Below, piece after piece: positions 50,278 through 59,304 of a stretch of 64,000 nt of DNA (positions within the stretch are counted from its first letter, which is position 1; every line of letters begins with the position of its first letter). Source of the DNA: CAWDAQ01 sp963800325. GTDB lineage: Bacteria; Actinomycetota; Actinomycetes; Actinomycetales; Dermatophilaceae. The notes beneath the pieces were generated by a model. The model made no database searches, was not told where the DNA came from, and worked only from the letters and a program-made list of their open reading frames with translations. A program made the position numbers and the translations under genes. The stretch is taken from assembly GCA_963800325.1 (NCBI GenBank), contig CAWDAQ010000003.1:310001-374000 (forward strand), written 5' to 3'.

Positions 50278-52059
50278 CTAGGCCGCGGGACCGACGGGGC
50301 CGGGGACCGCGGGACGGCGTGCCGGGACCTGGTCGAGCCGGGCGTACCCCTCCCCCTGCCGGGGCCGCGGGTCGGGCTCGCCGCGAACGGGCCACAGCGC
50401 GAACGCCCGTTCGGCCTGCGCGGTGATCGTCAGCGACGGGTTGACGCCGAGGTTCGCGCTCACCGCCGAGCCGTCGACGACGTGGAGCCCGGGATGTCCC
50501 CACACCCGGTGGTAGGGGTCGAGCACCCCGCTCGCCGGCGAGTCCCCGATGACGGCCCCGCCGAGGAAGTGGGCGGTGAGCGGCACCCCGAACAGCTCCC
50601 CCCACGTGCCGCCCGGGTGGACCGGCACCCCGGTCCGCTCGGCGAGCCGGCGGGCGATCGCGCGGACCGCCCGGTGACCCGCCGGGATCGACGTGGGGTT
50701 GGGCTCGCCGTGCCCCTGGGCGGACGTGAGCCGCCACCGGCCGGAACGGCCCCACCGGCCCCACCGGCGGCGGGCCGAGACGGTGATCGAGTTGTCCCGG
50801 GTCTGCATGACGAGCCCGATGACGGCGCGCTCGCTGAACCGCCGGGTCGTCGGCTCGACCCTCAGCAGCGGCCTCGGGTCGGCGAGCAGCTGGCCGAGGA
50901 AGCGCAGCGGGCGGGGCAGCCTGCCCTCGTCGACGAGCAGCGTCGCGAGCGCGCCCATGACGTTGGACCCGCGCCCGTAGCGGACGTTCTCGACGTGGGT
51001 GCCCGGCTCGGGGTGGAACGAGGTCGTGATCGCGACGCCGCGGGTGAGGTCGGTCCCGGGAGGGACCCGCTCCGCCAGGGCACCGAGGAGGGCCTCGGAG
51101 TTGGTCCGGGTCAGCTCACCGAGCCGACCGGAGAGCCGGGGCAGCTCGCCCTCGGCCCGCATCGCGTGGAGCAGCTCCTGGGTGCCCCAGGTCCCGGCGG
51201 CGAGGACGACGTGCCGGGCGGTGACGACCCGGCGGTCCCGGCCGTGGCACGGCCCGGTCCGCTCGGTGAGGACCCGGTAGACCGCGCTCCCGGCGTCGGC
51301 GTCCTCCGCGCGGCCGGGCTCCCCGTCCTCCCCCGACCCGGCGGGGCCGGGGACGAGCCCGACCCGGACGACGGTCCGCATCGGCTCGACCGTGACGCCG
51401 AGCCCCTCCGCGAGGGCCAGGTAGTTCTTGACCAGGGTGTTCTTGGCCCCGACCCGGCAGCCGACCATGCAGTTCCCGCACTGGGTGCACCCGGTCCGGG
51501 CCGGACCGGCGCCGCCGAAGTAGGGGTCGGGGACCTCCTGGCCCGCCGGCCCGAAGAACACCCCGACCGGGGTGCGGCGGAAGGTGTCGCCGACCCCGAG
51601 GTCACGGGCGGCCTGCTCCATGACCTCCTCGACCGGACCCCGGCACGGGTTGGTCACCACCCCGAGCATCGCCTGGGCGACGTCGTAGTGGGGGGCGAGC
51701 TCGGCCTGCCAGTCGGTGATCCCCGCCCACTGCGGGTCGGTGAAGAACGGCCGGGGCGGGACGTAGAGCGTGCAGCCGTAGTTCAGGGACCCGCCGCCGA
51801 CCCCCGCCCCGGCGAGCACCATGACGTGCGGCAGCCGGTGGATCCGCTGCACGCCGTAGCACCCCATCCGCGGCGCCCACAGGTAGCGCGGGAGCTGCCA
51901 GGAGGTCCGGGCGAGGTCGGCGTCGGCGAACCGGCGGCCCGCCTCGAGGACGAGCACGTCGTAGCCCTTCTCGGCGAGCCGGAGCGCGGCGACCGACCCG
52001 CCGAACCCGGAGCCGACGACGACGACGTCGTGGTCGGCCGGTGGGCGGGCCGCGCTCAC
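50278..52059 (-). CDS. GMC-family oxidoreductase, ChoD-like
   Basis: A 593-residue FAD enzyme with the Rossmann motif VVVVGSGFGGSVAALRLAEK, VLEAGRRFADADLART, the GMC active-site loop GAGVGGGSLNYGCTLYVP, and the C-terminal motifs TAHFLGGAVIGDSPASGVLD, HRVWGHPGLHVVDGSAV and SANLGVNPSLTITAQAERA. It also has a Cys cluster, CTQCGNCMVGCRVGAKNT (CX2CX2CX3C), of the 4Fe-4S type. It resembles mycobacterial ChoD, which lies next to guaB3 and guaB in the same order. An alcohol or sterol substrate is possible but unproven. The GTG at 52059 overlaps the aldehyde dehydrogenase stop (GTGA). Confidence 0.9.
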   Translation of the reverse strand: MSAARPPADHDVVVVGSGFGGSVAALRLAEKGYDVLVLEAGRRFADADLARTSWQLPRYLWAPRMGCYGVQRIHRLPHVMVLAGAGVGGGSLNYGCTLYVPPRPFFTDPQWAGITDWQAELAPHYDVAQAMLGVVTNPCRGPVEEVMEQAARDLGVGDTFRRTPVGVFFGPAGQEVPDPYFGGAGPARTGCTQCGNCMVGCRVGAKNTLVKNYLALAEGLGVTVEPMRTVVRVGLVPGPAGSGEDGEPGRAEDADAGSAVYRVLTERTGPCHGRDRRVVTARHVVLAAGTWGTQELLHAMRAEGELPRLSGRLGELTRTNSEALLGALAERVPPGTDLTRGVAITTSFHPEPGTHVENVRYGRGSNVMGALATLLVDEGRLPRPLRFLGQLLADPRPLLRVEPTTRRFSERAVIGLVMQTRDNSITVSARRRWGRWGRSGRWRLTSAQGHGEPNPTSIPAGHRAVRAIARRLAERTGVPVHPGGTWGELFGVPLTAHFLGGAVIGDSPASGVLDPYHRVWGHPGLHVVDGSAVSANLGVNPSLTITAQAERAFALWPVRGEPDPRPRQGEGYARLDQVPARRPAVPGPVGPAA

Positions 52060-53648
52060 CGCGCGCCGAGGGCCCGCAGCGCCCGGAGCGCGCTCGTCAT
52101 CGCCCCCGCCCAGCGTCGGTCCTCCACCCCCGGCGGCGGCGCGAGCGGCAGCAGCCGCTGCACCGCGACCGTCTGGGACTCGGTGTACTTCAGGAGCCCC
52201 TCCGCGCCGTGCCTGCGGGAGAGCCCCGAGGCCTTCATCCCGCCCATGGGCGCGGCGACGCTGGCCCAGGCGGCCGCGTACGCCTCGTTGACGTTGACCG
52301 TCCCCGCCCGGATCCGGCCGGCGAGCGCCCGGCCCCGCCGGGTGTCCCGGGTCCACACCGAGGCGTTGAGGCCGTACTCGGTGTCGTTGGCGAGCCGGAT
52401 CGCCGCCTCGTCGTCGGGCACCCGGTAGAGCGCGGCGACAGGGCCGAAGGTCTCCTCGTCCCGGCAGTCCATCGCCGCGGTGACGCCGGCGAGGACGGTG
52501 GGCTCGTAGACGTACGGGCCGATGTCGGGCCGGGCCCGCCCTCCGGCGAGGACCCTGGCCCCCTTGCGGCGGGCGTCCTCGACGTGCGCGGTGACCCGGT
52601 CCAGCTGGGCCCGGGAGACGAGGCTGCCCATGTCGGCGCCCCACGCGAGGTCGGTGCTCACCGTGATCCGGCGCACCGCGCGCAGGAAGCGCCGCTCGAA
52701 CTCGTCGGCGACGGCCTCGTGGACGATGACGCGCTCGGCCGACACGCACAGCTGCCCCGCGGAGGAGAAGCACCCGCGGACGGCGCCGCGCACGGCACGG
52801 TCGAGGTCGGCGTCGGCGGCGACGTAGAGGCTGTTCTTGCCGCCGAGCTCGAGGCTGGCCCCGACGAGCCGTCGCGCGGCCGACCGGGCGACCTCGCGGC
52901 CGGTCGCGGTCGAGCCGGTGAAGCAGACGTAGTCGGCGCGGTCGACGACGGCCCGGCCCACGACGGCGCCGTCCCCGAGGACGACCTGGAGCAGTCCGTC
53001 CGGCAGTCCGGCCTCGGCGAGCAGCCGGGCGACGAGCAGCGCGCTGAGGCTGCCCTGGAGGTCGGGCCGCAGGACGACGCCGTTCCCGGCGACGAGCGCG
53101 GGCAGGGCGTCCCCGGCCGCGAGGCTGAGGGGGTAGTTCCACGGGGAGACGACCCCGACGACGCCGCGCGGGAGGTGCTGCTCGCGGGCGCTCGTCAGCA
53201 GCGGCAGCGCCCCGACCCGGCGCCGGGGGCGCAGGTAGGACCCGGCGGCGCGGCCGTAGTGGCGGGCGACGAGGGCGACGTCGGCGACCTCCTCGAACGC
53301 GTGCAGCCGGGCCTTGCCCGCCTCGAGCTGGACGGCGTCGAGCAGGTCGTCGCGGTGGTCGAGGACGAGGTCGTGGAAGCGGAGCAGGACCCGGCGGCGC
53401 TCGGCGACCGACCGGGCGGCCCAGCCCGGCTGGCGGGCCCGGGCCGCCGCGAACGCGGCGTCGACGTCGCGGACCGAGGACAGCGGGAACACCCCGATGG
53501 GGGCACCGGTCATGGGGGTGTAGGTCGTCACCTCGCCGCCGGCGTCACCGGCGGCGACCCGGGTGGCGAGCCGCCGCACCCGTGCCGGGTCCACCGCGTA
53601 CGTCGCGGTGGGGTCCAGGGTCGGGTCGACGACGGCGTCCGAGCTCAC
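52056..53648 (-). CDS. succinic semialdehyde dehydrogenase-like NAD(P)-dependent aldehyde dehydrogenase
   Basis: A 530-residue aldehyde dehydrogenase. Motifs present: GVVSPWNYPLSLAAGDALPA, VCFTGSTATGREVARSAA, the catalytic Glu in VGASLELGGKNSLYV and the nucleophile Cys in SSAGQLCVSAER. NVNEAYAAAWASVAAPMGG and GMKASGLSRRHG are typical of the C-terminus. It most resembles the succinate-semialdehyde group (GabD2-type). It is co-transcribed with the GMC oxidoreductase through a 4-bp overlap, so an alcohol-to-aldehyde-to-acid path is plausible. The substrate is not proved. Confidence 0.92.
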   Translation of the reverse strand: MSSDAVVDPTLDPTATYAVDPARVRRLATRVAAGDAGGEVTTYTPMTGAPIGVFPLSSVRDVDAAFAAARARQPGWAARSVAERRRVLLRFHDLVLDHRDDLLDAVQLEAGKARLHAFEEVADVALVARHYGRAAGSYLRPRRRVGALPLLTSAREQHLPRGVVGVVSPWNYPLSLAAGDALPALVAGNGVVLRPDLQGSLSALLVARLLAEAGLPDGLLQVVLGDGAVVGRAVVDRADYVCFTGSTATGREVARSAARRLVGASLELGGKNSLYVAADADLDRAVRGAVRGCFSSAGQLCVSAERVIVHEAVADEFERRFLRAVRRITVSTDLAWGADMGSLVSRAQLDRVTAHVEDARRKGARVLAGGRARPDIGPYVYEPTVLAGVTAAMDCRDEETFGPVAALYRVPDDEAAIRLANDTEYGLNASVWTRDTRRGRALAGRIRAGTVNVNEAYAAAWASVAAPMGGMKASGLSRRHGAEGLLKYTESQTVAVQRLLPLAPPPGVEDRRWAGAMTSALRALRALGAR

Positions 53649-53734
53649 CAGCCAAGACTAGGCAGCCGGGGTCGGCGCCGCCAGAGCGCACGGGCGCCGG
53701 CCGCAGGGGGACCGGGGCGGGCGGCCGCCGGAGG

Positions 53735-54856
53735 TCAGGAGCGGTGGTGGGGCGCGACGACGACCTCGACCCGCTGGAACTCCTTGAGGTCGAGGTAGCC
53801 CGTGGTCGCCATCGCGCGACGGACCGCGCCGACCATGTTCGTCGTGCCGTCCGCGGTGCGGCCGGGGCCGAAGAGGATCTGCTCCAGCGGGGCGACGACG
53901 CCGACCTCGACCCGCTCGCCGCGGGGCAGGTCCGCGTGGTGGGCCTCCGGTCCCCAGTGGTAGCCCCGGCCCGGGGCCTCGGTGGCCCGGGCGAGCGCCG
54001 CTCCGAGCATGACCGCGTCGGAGCCGAGCGCGAACGCCTTGACGAGGTCGCCGCTGACGCCCATCCCCCCGTCGGCGATGACGTGGACGTACCGTCCGCC
54101 GGACTCGTCGAGGTAGTCCCGGCGGGCGGCGGCGACGTCGGCGATCGCCGAGGCCATCGGCGGGTGGATGCCCAGCGTCGTCCGGGTCGTGTGCGCGGCG
54201 CCGCCGCCGAAGCCGACGAGCACCCCGGCGGCTCCGGTGCGCATGAGGTGGATCGCCGCGGTGTACGACGCCGCCCCGCCGACGACGACCGGGACGTCGA
54301 GCTCGTAGATGAACCGCTTGAGGTTCAGCGGCTCGGCCCGGCTCGAGACGTGCTCGGCGGAGACGGTCGTGCCCCGGATGACGAAGAGGTCGACCCCGGC
54401 GTCGACGACGCACCGCCAGAGCTGCTGGGTGCGCTGCGGGGACAGGGCCCCGGCGACGGTGACCCCACCGGCGCGGACCTCCTTCAGCCGGGCGGTGATG
54501 AGCTCGGGCTGGATCTCGGCGGCGTAGATCTCCTGCATCCGCTCGGTCGCCCGGGCCGGCTCGAGGGTGGCGATCTCCGCGAGCAGCGGCTCGGGGTCCT
54601 CGTAGCGGGTCCACAGCCCCTCGAGGTCGAGGACGGGGAGCCCGCCGAGCCGGCCGAGGGCGATCGCCGTCGCGGGCGACATCACCGAGTCCATCGGCGC
54701 GGAGATCACCGGGACGTCGAAGTGGTAGGCGTCGATCTGCCAGCCGACCGAGACCTCCTCGGGGTCCCGGGTCCGGCGGGAGGGGACGACCGCGATGTCG
54801 TCGAAGGAGTACGCGCGGCGCCCCCGCTTGCCCTGGCCGATCTCGATCTCAGTCAC
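53735..54856 (-). CDS. guaB3: GuaB3-type IMP dehydrogenase-related protein
   Basis: A 373-residue TIM-barrel protein beginning VTEIEIGQGKRGRRAYSFDD. It is the actinobacterial GuaB3 paralogue of IMP dehydrogenase: SVMSPATAIALGRLGGLPVL, VIRGTTVSAEHVSSR, VPVVVGGAASYTAAIHLMRT and VIADGGMGVSGDLVKAFALG match, but there are no CBS domains, and the catalytic GPGSICTT loop with its Cys is replaced by IRGTTVSAEHV. Hence it may not act as IMPDH. GTG at 54856 follows TAGGCT by 7 nt, suggesting a leaderless transcript. It sits between the aldehyde dehydrogenase and a divergent peptidase, near guaB. Confidence 0.9.
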   Translation of the reverse strand: MTEIEIGQGKRGRRAYSFDDIAVVPSRRTRDPEEVSVGWQIDAYHFDVPVISAPMDSVMSPATAIALGRLGGLPVLDLEGLWTRYEDPEPLLAEIATLEPARATERMQEIYAAEIQPELITARLKEVRAGGVTVAGALSPQRTQQLWRCVVDAGVDLFVIRGTTVSAEHVSSRAEPLNLKRFIYELDVPVVVGGAASYTAAIHLMRTGAAGVLVGFGGGAAHTTRTTLGIHPPMASAIADVAAARRDYLDESGGRYVHVIADGGMGVSGDLVKAFALGSDAVMLGAALARATEAPGRGYHWGPEAHHADLPRGERVEVGVVAPLEQILFGPGRTADGTTNMVGAVRRAMATTGYLDLKEFQRVEVVVAPHHRS

Positions 54857-54863
54857 GCGGGCC

Positions 54864-54869
54864 AGCCTA
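54864..54869 (-). promoter_or_regulatory. candidate -10 box (TAGGCT) for guaB3
   Basis: On the minus strand TAGGCT ends 7 nt before the GTG at 54856; there is no Shine-Dalgarno sequence. It fits a leaderless start. No -35 was recognised. Confidence 0.4.
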
Positions 54870-54888
54870 TCGGCGGCATGCTGGGGGC

Positions 54889-55992
54889 ATGACGACGCCA
54901 TCGACGCAGGCGGGAGGCCCCCCGGTGCCCGGACCGCGCAACGCGGTCACGGACGTGGCAGGGGTCGCGGTGGGGCACGCGACCCGGGACGAGCCGGGGT
55001 GGCTCACCGGGACCACGGTGGTCCTGCCCCCGCCGGGCGGGTCGGTCTGCGGCGTCGACGTCCGCGGCGGGGGTCCGGGCACCCGGGAGACCGACCTGCT
55101 CGATCCGCGCAACGCGGTCGACCGGGTCCACGCCGTGGTGCTCAGCGGCGGCTCGGCCTTCGGGCTCGCGGCCGCCGACGGGGTCTCGACGGCGTGCCTC
55201 GAGGCCGGCGAGGGGTGGCCGGTGGGGGGCCCGGAGCGCCCGGAGCAGGTCGTGCCGATCGTCCCCGCGGCGATCCTGTTCGACCTCGCCCGGGGCGGTG
55301 GGTTCCGCCACACCCCCGGCGCCGCGGAGGGCCGCGCCGCGCACGCCGCCGCCTCGACGGGACCGGTCCCGGTCGGGTCGGTGGGGGCGGGCACCGGCGC
55401 CGCGGCGGGAGGCCTGCGCGGGGGCGTCGGCACGGCGAGCTGCGTGCTGCCCTCGGGCGGGGTCGTCGGGGCCCTGGTCGTCGTCAACTCGGTCGGCTCC
55501 CCCGTCGACCTCGCGACCGGTCGGCTGCACGCGCTCCGGCACGGCCTCGGCGAGGAGTTCGCCGGCGTCGGCGACCCCGCCGCCGACGAGGCCCGGGCAC
55601 ACCGGGAGGCGGTCACCGCGGAGCGGGCCTCCCGCGCCCAGGCCCTGCGGGCCGGGCGGGCGACGACGATCGGGGTGCTCGCCACCGACGTCCCGCTCGA
55701 CAAGGCCGGGTGCCAGAAGCTCGCCGGGGTGGGCCACGACGGGCTCGCCCGGGCGATCTCCCCGGTCCACACCGCCTTCGACGGGGACACCCTGTTCGCG
55801 ATGTCGACGGGGACCGGCCCGGCCGCGGACCCGGTCGACCTGCTCGACCTCCAGGTGGCCGCGGCCGACTGCGTCACCCGCGCGATCGGGCACGCGGTGC
55901 TCGCGGCGACCTCGGTCGACCGGACCGCGGACGGCGGCGCGGCGGTCCGGTCCTGGCGCGACACCTTCCCCAGCGCCCACGGGCCCCGGTGA
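54889..55992 (+). CDS. P1 (DmpA/S58) family peptidase
   Basis: A 367-residue N-terminal-nucleophile aminopeptidase/esterase of the DmpA family. VTDVAGVAVGHATRDEPGWL, TTVVLPPPGGSVCGVDVRGG, VLSGGSAFGLAAADGVS, and GAGTGAAAGGLRGGVGTAS are conserved family segments, and the nucleophile is expected in GALVVVNSVGSPVD. These enzymes self-cleave into two chains; the site is not certain here. The start ATG is 33 bp from the divergent guaB3 start. Its 3' end converges on guaB (39 bp between stops). Confidence 0.88.
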   Translation: MTTPSTQAGGPPVPGPRNAVTDVAGVAVGHATRDEPGWLTGTTVVLPPPGGSVCGVDVRGGGPGTRETDLLDPRNAVDRVHAVVLSGGSAFGLAAADGVSTACLEAGEGWPVGGPERPEQVVPIVPAAILFDLARGGGFRHTPGAAEGRAAHAAASTGPVPVGSVGAGTGAAAGGLRGGVGTASCVLPSGGVVGALVVVNSVGSPVDLATGRLHALRHGLGEEFAGVGDPAADEARAHREAVTAERASRAQALRAGRATTIGVLATDVPLDKAGCQKLAGVGHDGLARAISPVHTAFDGDTLFAMSTGTGPAADPVDLLDLQVAAADCVTRAIGHAVLAATSVDRTADGGAAVRSWRDTFPSAHGPR

Positions 55993-56031
55993 GTGGCCCG
56001 CCCCGGCGACTCCCGGGGGTGGGTGCGGGGG

Positions 56032-57567
56032 TCAGCGGCTGCCGTAGTTGGGCGCCTCGACGACCATCTGGACGTCGTGGGGGTGGGACTCCTTGAGTCC
56101 GGCGGGGGTGACCCGGACGAACCGGCCCCGCTCCTTCAGCTCGGGGACGGTCCGCGCGCCGACGTAGAACATCGACTGGGCGAGCCCGCCGACGAGCTGG
56201 TGGGCGACCGCCGCCACCGGTCCGCGGTAGGCGACCTGTCCCTCGATCCCCTCCGGCACGATGTCGTCGTCGGTGGCGACGTCGGCCTGGAAGTACCGGT
56301 CCTTGGAGTAGGACCGCTTGCCCCGGGAGGACATCGCGCCGAGCGAGCCCATCCCCCGGTAGGTCTTGAACTGCTTGCCGCGGATGAGCACGAGCTCGCC
56401 CGGGCTCTCCTCGCACCCGGCGAGCAGGGAGCCGAGCATGACCGAGTCGGCCCCGGCGACGAGCGCCTTGGCGATGTCCCCGGAGTACTGGAGCCCGCCG
56501 TCGCCGACGAGCGGGACCCCCGCGGGCCGGCACGCCTGGGCGGCGTCGTGGATGGCGGTGACCTGCGGCACGCCGATGCCGGCGACGACCCGGGTGGTGC
56601 AGATCGAGCCCGGCCCGACGCCGACCTTGACCCCGTCGACCCCGGCGTCGACGAGCGCCTGCGCCCCGCCGCGCGTGGCGACGTTGCCGCCGACGACCTG
56701 GACGTGCCGGGTCGCGGAGTCGGCCTTGAGACGCCGGACCATGTCGAGCAGCAGCCGGGCGTGGCCGTGCGCGGTGTCGACGACGAGGACGTCGACCCCC
56801 GCCTCGACGAGCGTCGTCGCGCGCTTCCACGCGTCCCCGAAGTAGCCGACCGCGGCGCCGACCATGAGCCGGCCCTGGCCGTCCTTGCTCGCGTCCGGGA
56901 ACTGCTCGGACTTCACGAAGTCCTTGACGGTGATCAGGCCGGCGAGCCGGCCGGCGTCGTCGACGATCGGCAGCCGCTCGCGCTTGTGCCGCCGCAGCAG
57001 GGTCGTCGCCTCCTCGCGGCCGATGCCGACGGGGGCGGTGATGAGCGGCATCGGCGTCATGACGTCCCGCACGAGGGTGGTGCCCCACTCGGCGACCGGG
57101 GTGAAGCGCAGGTCCCGGTTGGTGATGATGCCGAGCAGCGTGGAGTCGACGTCGACGACCGGGAGGCCGGACACGCGGTACTGGCCGCAGCGGTCGTCGA
57201 GGTCGGTGAGGGTGGCGTCGGGACCGATCGTCACCGGGTTCGTGATCATCCCGGTCTGGGTCCGCTTGACGAGGTCGACCTGGTAGGCCTGGTCCTCGGT
57301 GGAGAGGTTGCGGTGCAGCACCCCCAGGCCGCCCTGACGGGCCATGGCGATGGCCATCCGGGACTCGGTGACGGTGTCCATCGCCGAGGACACCAGCGGC
57401 ACCCGGAGGCTGATCTCGCGGGTGAGCCGGGTCGTCGTGTCGACCTCGCTGGGGACGACGTCGGTCTCCCCGGGCAGGAGGAGGATGTCGTCGTAGGTGA
57501 GGCCGAGCTTGGCGAAGGCGTCGGCGTCGGCGGCGGGGGCGTTCGGTGCGTCGGACCCGAGGCTCAT
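56032..57567 (-). CDS. guaB: IMP dehydrogenase
   Basis: Rate-limiting step of guanine nucleotide synthesis (IMP to XMP with NAD). The TIM barrel begins LGLTYDDILLLPGETDV; a Bateman module of two CBS domains covers about 105-222 (ITNPVTIGPDATLTDLDDRC, VMTPMPLITAPVGIGREEAT). The catalytic Cys is C323 in GVGPGSICTTRVVAG, followed by GDGGLQYSGDIAKAL and the mobile flap region RGMGSLGAM. The 511 residues are normal. No strong Shine-Dalgarno sequence precedes the ATG. The 250-bp gap upstream separates it from divergent whiB. Confidence 0.98.
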   Translation of the reverse strand: MSLGSDAPNAPAADADAFAKLGLTYDDILLLPGETDVVPSEVDTTTRLTREISLRVPLVSSAMDTVTESRMAIAMARQGGLGVLHRNLSTEDQAYQVDLVKRTQTGMITNPVTIGPDATLTDLDDRCGQYRVSGLPVVDVDSTLLGIITNRDLRFTPVAEWGTTLVRDVMTPMPLITAPVGIGREEATTLLRRHKRERLPIVDDAGRLAGLITVKDFVKSEQFPDASKDGQGRLMVGAAVGYFGDAWKRATTLVEAGVDVLVVDTAHGHARLLLDMVRRLKADSATRHVQVVGGNVATRGGAQALVDAGVDGVKVGVGPGSICTTRVVAGIGVPQVTAIHDAAQACRPAGVPLVGDGGLQYSGDIAKALVAGADSVMLGSLLAGCEESPGELVLIRGKQFKTYRGMGSLGAMSSRGKRSYSKDRYFQADVATDDDIVPEGIEGQVAYRGPVAAVAHQLVGGLAQSMFYVGARTVPELKERGRFVRVTPAGLKESHPHDVQMVVEAPNYGSR

Positions 57568-57817
57568 CCGACGATTCTAAGCCCGGCGGGTGTGCCCGCC
57601 CCCGCCCGGTGGGGTCTCGCACCGGGTCGGGGACGGATCCGGCCCGCGCAGGAGCCCGTCCCGATCGCCCGGACCCCGCGCGACCTGAGGCTCCTTACCA
57701 AGTCCATAGGCAATCTTGACGCTTCCTATCCGCTCCCCGCCGCGGTGAGGACATACGTTCGCCGTGCGGGCGGCGGACCGTCGCCGACAACCCTGACCTG
57801 ACGAAGGGGAGGCGAGG
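57568..57817. promoter_or_regulatory. divergent guaB / whiB control region
   Basis: This 250-bp gap holds no gene. The part 57700-57760 is clearly more A+T-rich than its flanks and contains TTGACG (57716-57721) and a nearby ATAGG/CCTAT inverted pair. It is the likely site of whiB promoter and regulator binding. The exact -10 could not be fixed. GGGGAGG about 5 nt before the whiB ATG is a good ribosome site. Confidence 0.4.
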
Positions 57818-58114
57818 ATGACCGAGATCACCCGCTTGCCGGGACCGGTCGCCGACCGGTGGGACTGGCAGCTCGACGGCGCGTGCCGCCGCGTCGGGCC
57901 CGAGACGTTCTTCCACCCCGAGGGGGAGCGCGGGTCGGCGCGCCAGCTGCGCGACAACGCCGCCAAGGAGGTGTGCGCGTCGTGCCCCGTCATGGCGCAG
58001 TGCCGCGCCCACGCGCTCGCCGTCCGCGAGCCGTACGGCGTCTGGGGTGGTCTCACCGAGGACGAGCGCGAGGCGGTCTACGCCGGGCAGCCCCCGGTCC
58101 GTCGCGCCGGCTGA
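57818..58114 (+). CDS. whiB: WhiB family iron-sulfur transcription factor (WhiB3/WhiD-like)
   Basis: A 98-residue Wbl protein. The four cluster-binding cysteines are C23, C53, C56 and C62 (CX29CX2CX5C), followed by the GVWGGLTEDER turn and a short basic end. WQLDGACRR, FFHPEGERGSARQLRDNAAK and VRALAVREPYGVWGG-like segments closely resemble mycobacterial WhiB3 and streptomycete WhiD, and the gene sits near guaB in the same general order as in mycobacteria. It is expected to sense redox state or NO by a 4Fe-4S cluster and to act with the primary sigma factor. The ATG at 57818 follows GGGGAGGCGAGG. Confidence 0.94.
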   Translation: MTEITRLPGPVADRWDWQLDGACRRVGPETFFHPEGERGSARQLRDNAAKEVCASCPVMAQCRAHALAVREPYGVWGGLTEDEREAVYAGQPPVRRAG

Positions 58115-58150
58115 CCGGCCGACCTCCCGGGGACCGGCCGGTCCGCGACC

Positions 58151-59287
58151 TCAGCCCCCGGGCACCCGGTAGGGCGCCGCTGCCTCCCGGTCGAGCACCA
58201 TCCCGTGGCCGGGGGTCCCCGGGTCGGGGGCGACCGTGCCCCCGGCGGGGTCGAGGGACCCGGTGAACAGCATCGACTCGATCCGCTCGTGGTCGTGGAA
58301 CCACTCGAGGTGGCGCAGGTTGGGCACGGCCGCGAGCACCGGGGCGTGGAGGTTCGGCGCGCAGTGCCCGGAGACCTCGAGCTGCAGGCCCGCGGCGACG
58401 GCCGCGGCCCGGAGGGTCTCGGTGTACCCACCGCACCGGGTCGCGTCGACCTGGAGGCAGTCGACGGCCCCGGCGGCGCACATCCGGGCGAAGTAGGTCA
58501 CCCCGGTGCCGTACTCGCCCGCCGCGACGTCGACGTCGACGGCGTCGCGGACGACGCGCAGGCCCTCGAGGTCGTCCGAGGACACCGGCTCCTCGAGCCA
58601 CGACACCCCGAGGTCGGCCATCGGCCGGGCGAGCCGGACCGCCTGCTTGCGGGTCCAGCCGCCGTTGGCGTCGACGTAGAGCGCGCAGTCGTCGCCGACG
58701 ACCTCCCGGGCCCGGGTCACCCGGGCGAGGTCCCGCTCGGGACGGGTGCCCCAGGACTCGCCCACCTTGATCTTCACGCGGGGGATGCCCTGCTCGCGCC
58801 AGCGGGTCAGCTGCGCGGTCATCGCGGCGTCGTCATAGCTGGTGAACCCGCCGCTGCCGTAGACCTGGACCTCGTCGTGCGCGCGGCCGAGCAGGTCCGC
58901 GAGCGGGGTCCCGAGCAGCCGGGCCTTGAGGTCCCAGCAGGCGACGTCGACCGCGGAGAGGGCGTATCCGGCGACCCCCGCCCTGGTCTGGTTGCGGACC
59001 GCGGCGGCCATCGCCTCCCACGTCCCGGTCACGGCCGCGACGGGCCGGCCGGTGACGACGTCCGCGAGCGTGTCCCGGACGACGGCGGCGCACGCCGGCG
59101 GCCCGTACGTCCAGCCCGTGCCGACCTCGTCGCCGGCGGCGACGTGGACGACGACGAGCGTCGTGGAGTCCCAGGCGAGGGTGCCGTCGGCCTCGGGGGC
59201 GTCGGTGGGGACGGTGTACGCGGTGGCGTGCACCGAGTCGACGACGACGCCGGCGAGCGGCCCCGCCGCCGGGGCGGCCTCGGCCAC
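58151..59287 (-). CDS. enolase-superfamily (mandelate racemase/muconate-lactonizing-like) enzyme
   Basis: A 378-residue acid-sugar dehydratase/racemase-type enzyme. The catalytic KxK motif is in RVKIKVGESWG; metal ligands are the Asp of LYVDANGGWTR, the Glu of WLEEPVSSDD and the Glu of AAGEYGTGV; a His in VSGHCAPNLHAPV completes the mandelate-racemase-type site. The N-terminal capping domain has GTGWTYGPPACAAVVRDTLA. The substrate cannot be read from the sequence. GTG at 59287 is 18 bp after the stop of the pyruvate-oxidase-like gene, which makes one operon. The 3' end converges on whiB. Confidence 0.9.
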   Translation of the reverse strand: MAEAAPAAGPLAGVVVDSVHATAYTVPTDAPEADGTLAWDSTTLVVVHVAAGDEVGTGWTYGPPACAAVVRDTLADVVTGRPVAAVTGTWEAMAAAVRNQTRAGVAGYALSAVDVACWDLKARLLGTPLADLLGRAHDEVQVYGSGGFTSYDDAAMTAQLTRWREQGIPRVKIKVGESWGTRPERDLARVTRAREVVGDDCALYVDANGGWTRKQAVRLARPMADLGVSWLEEPVSSDDLEGLRVVRDAVDVDVAAGEYGTGVTYFARMCAAGAVDCLQVDATRCGGYTETLRAAAVAAGLQLEVSGHCAPNLHAPVLAAVPNLRHLEWFHDHERIESMLFTGSLDPAGGTVAPDPGTPGHGMVLDREAAAPYRVPGG

Positions 59288-59304
59288 CCCGGCGGAGCGG
59301 GGGC

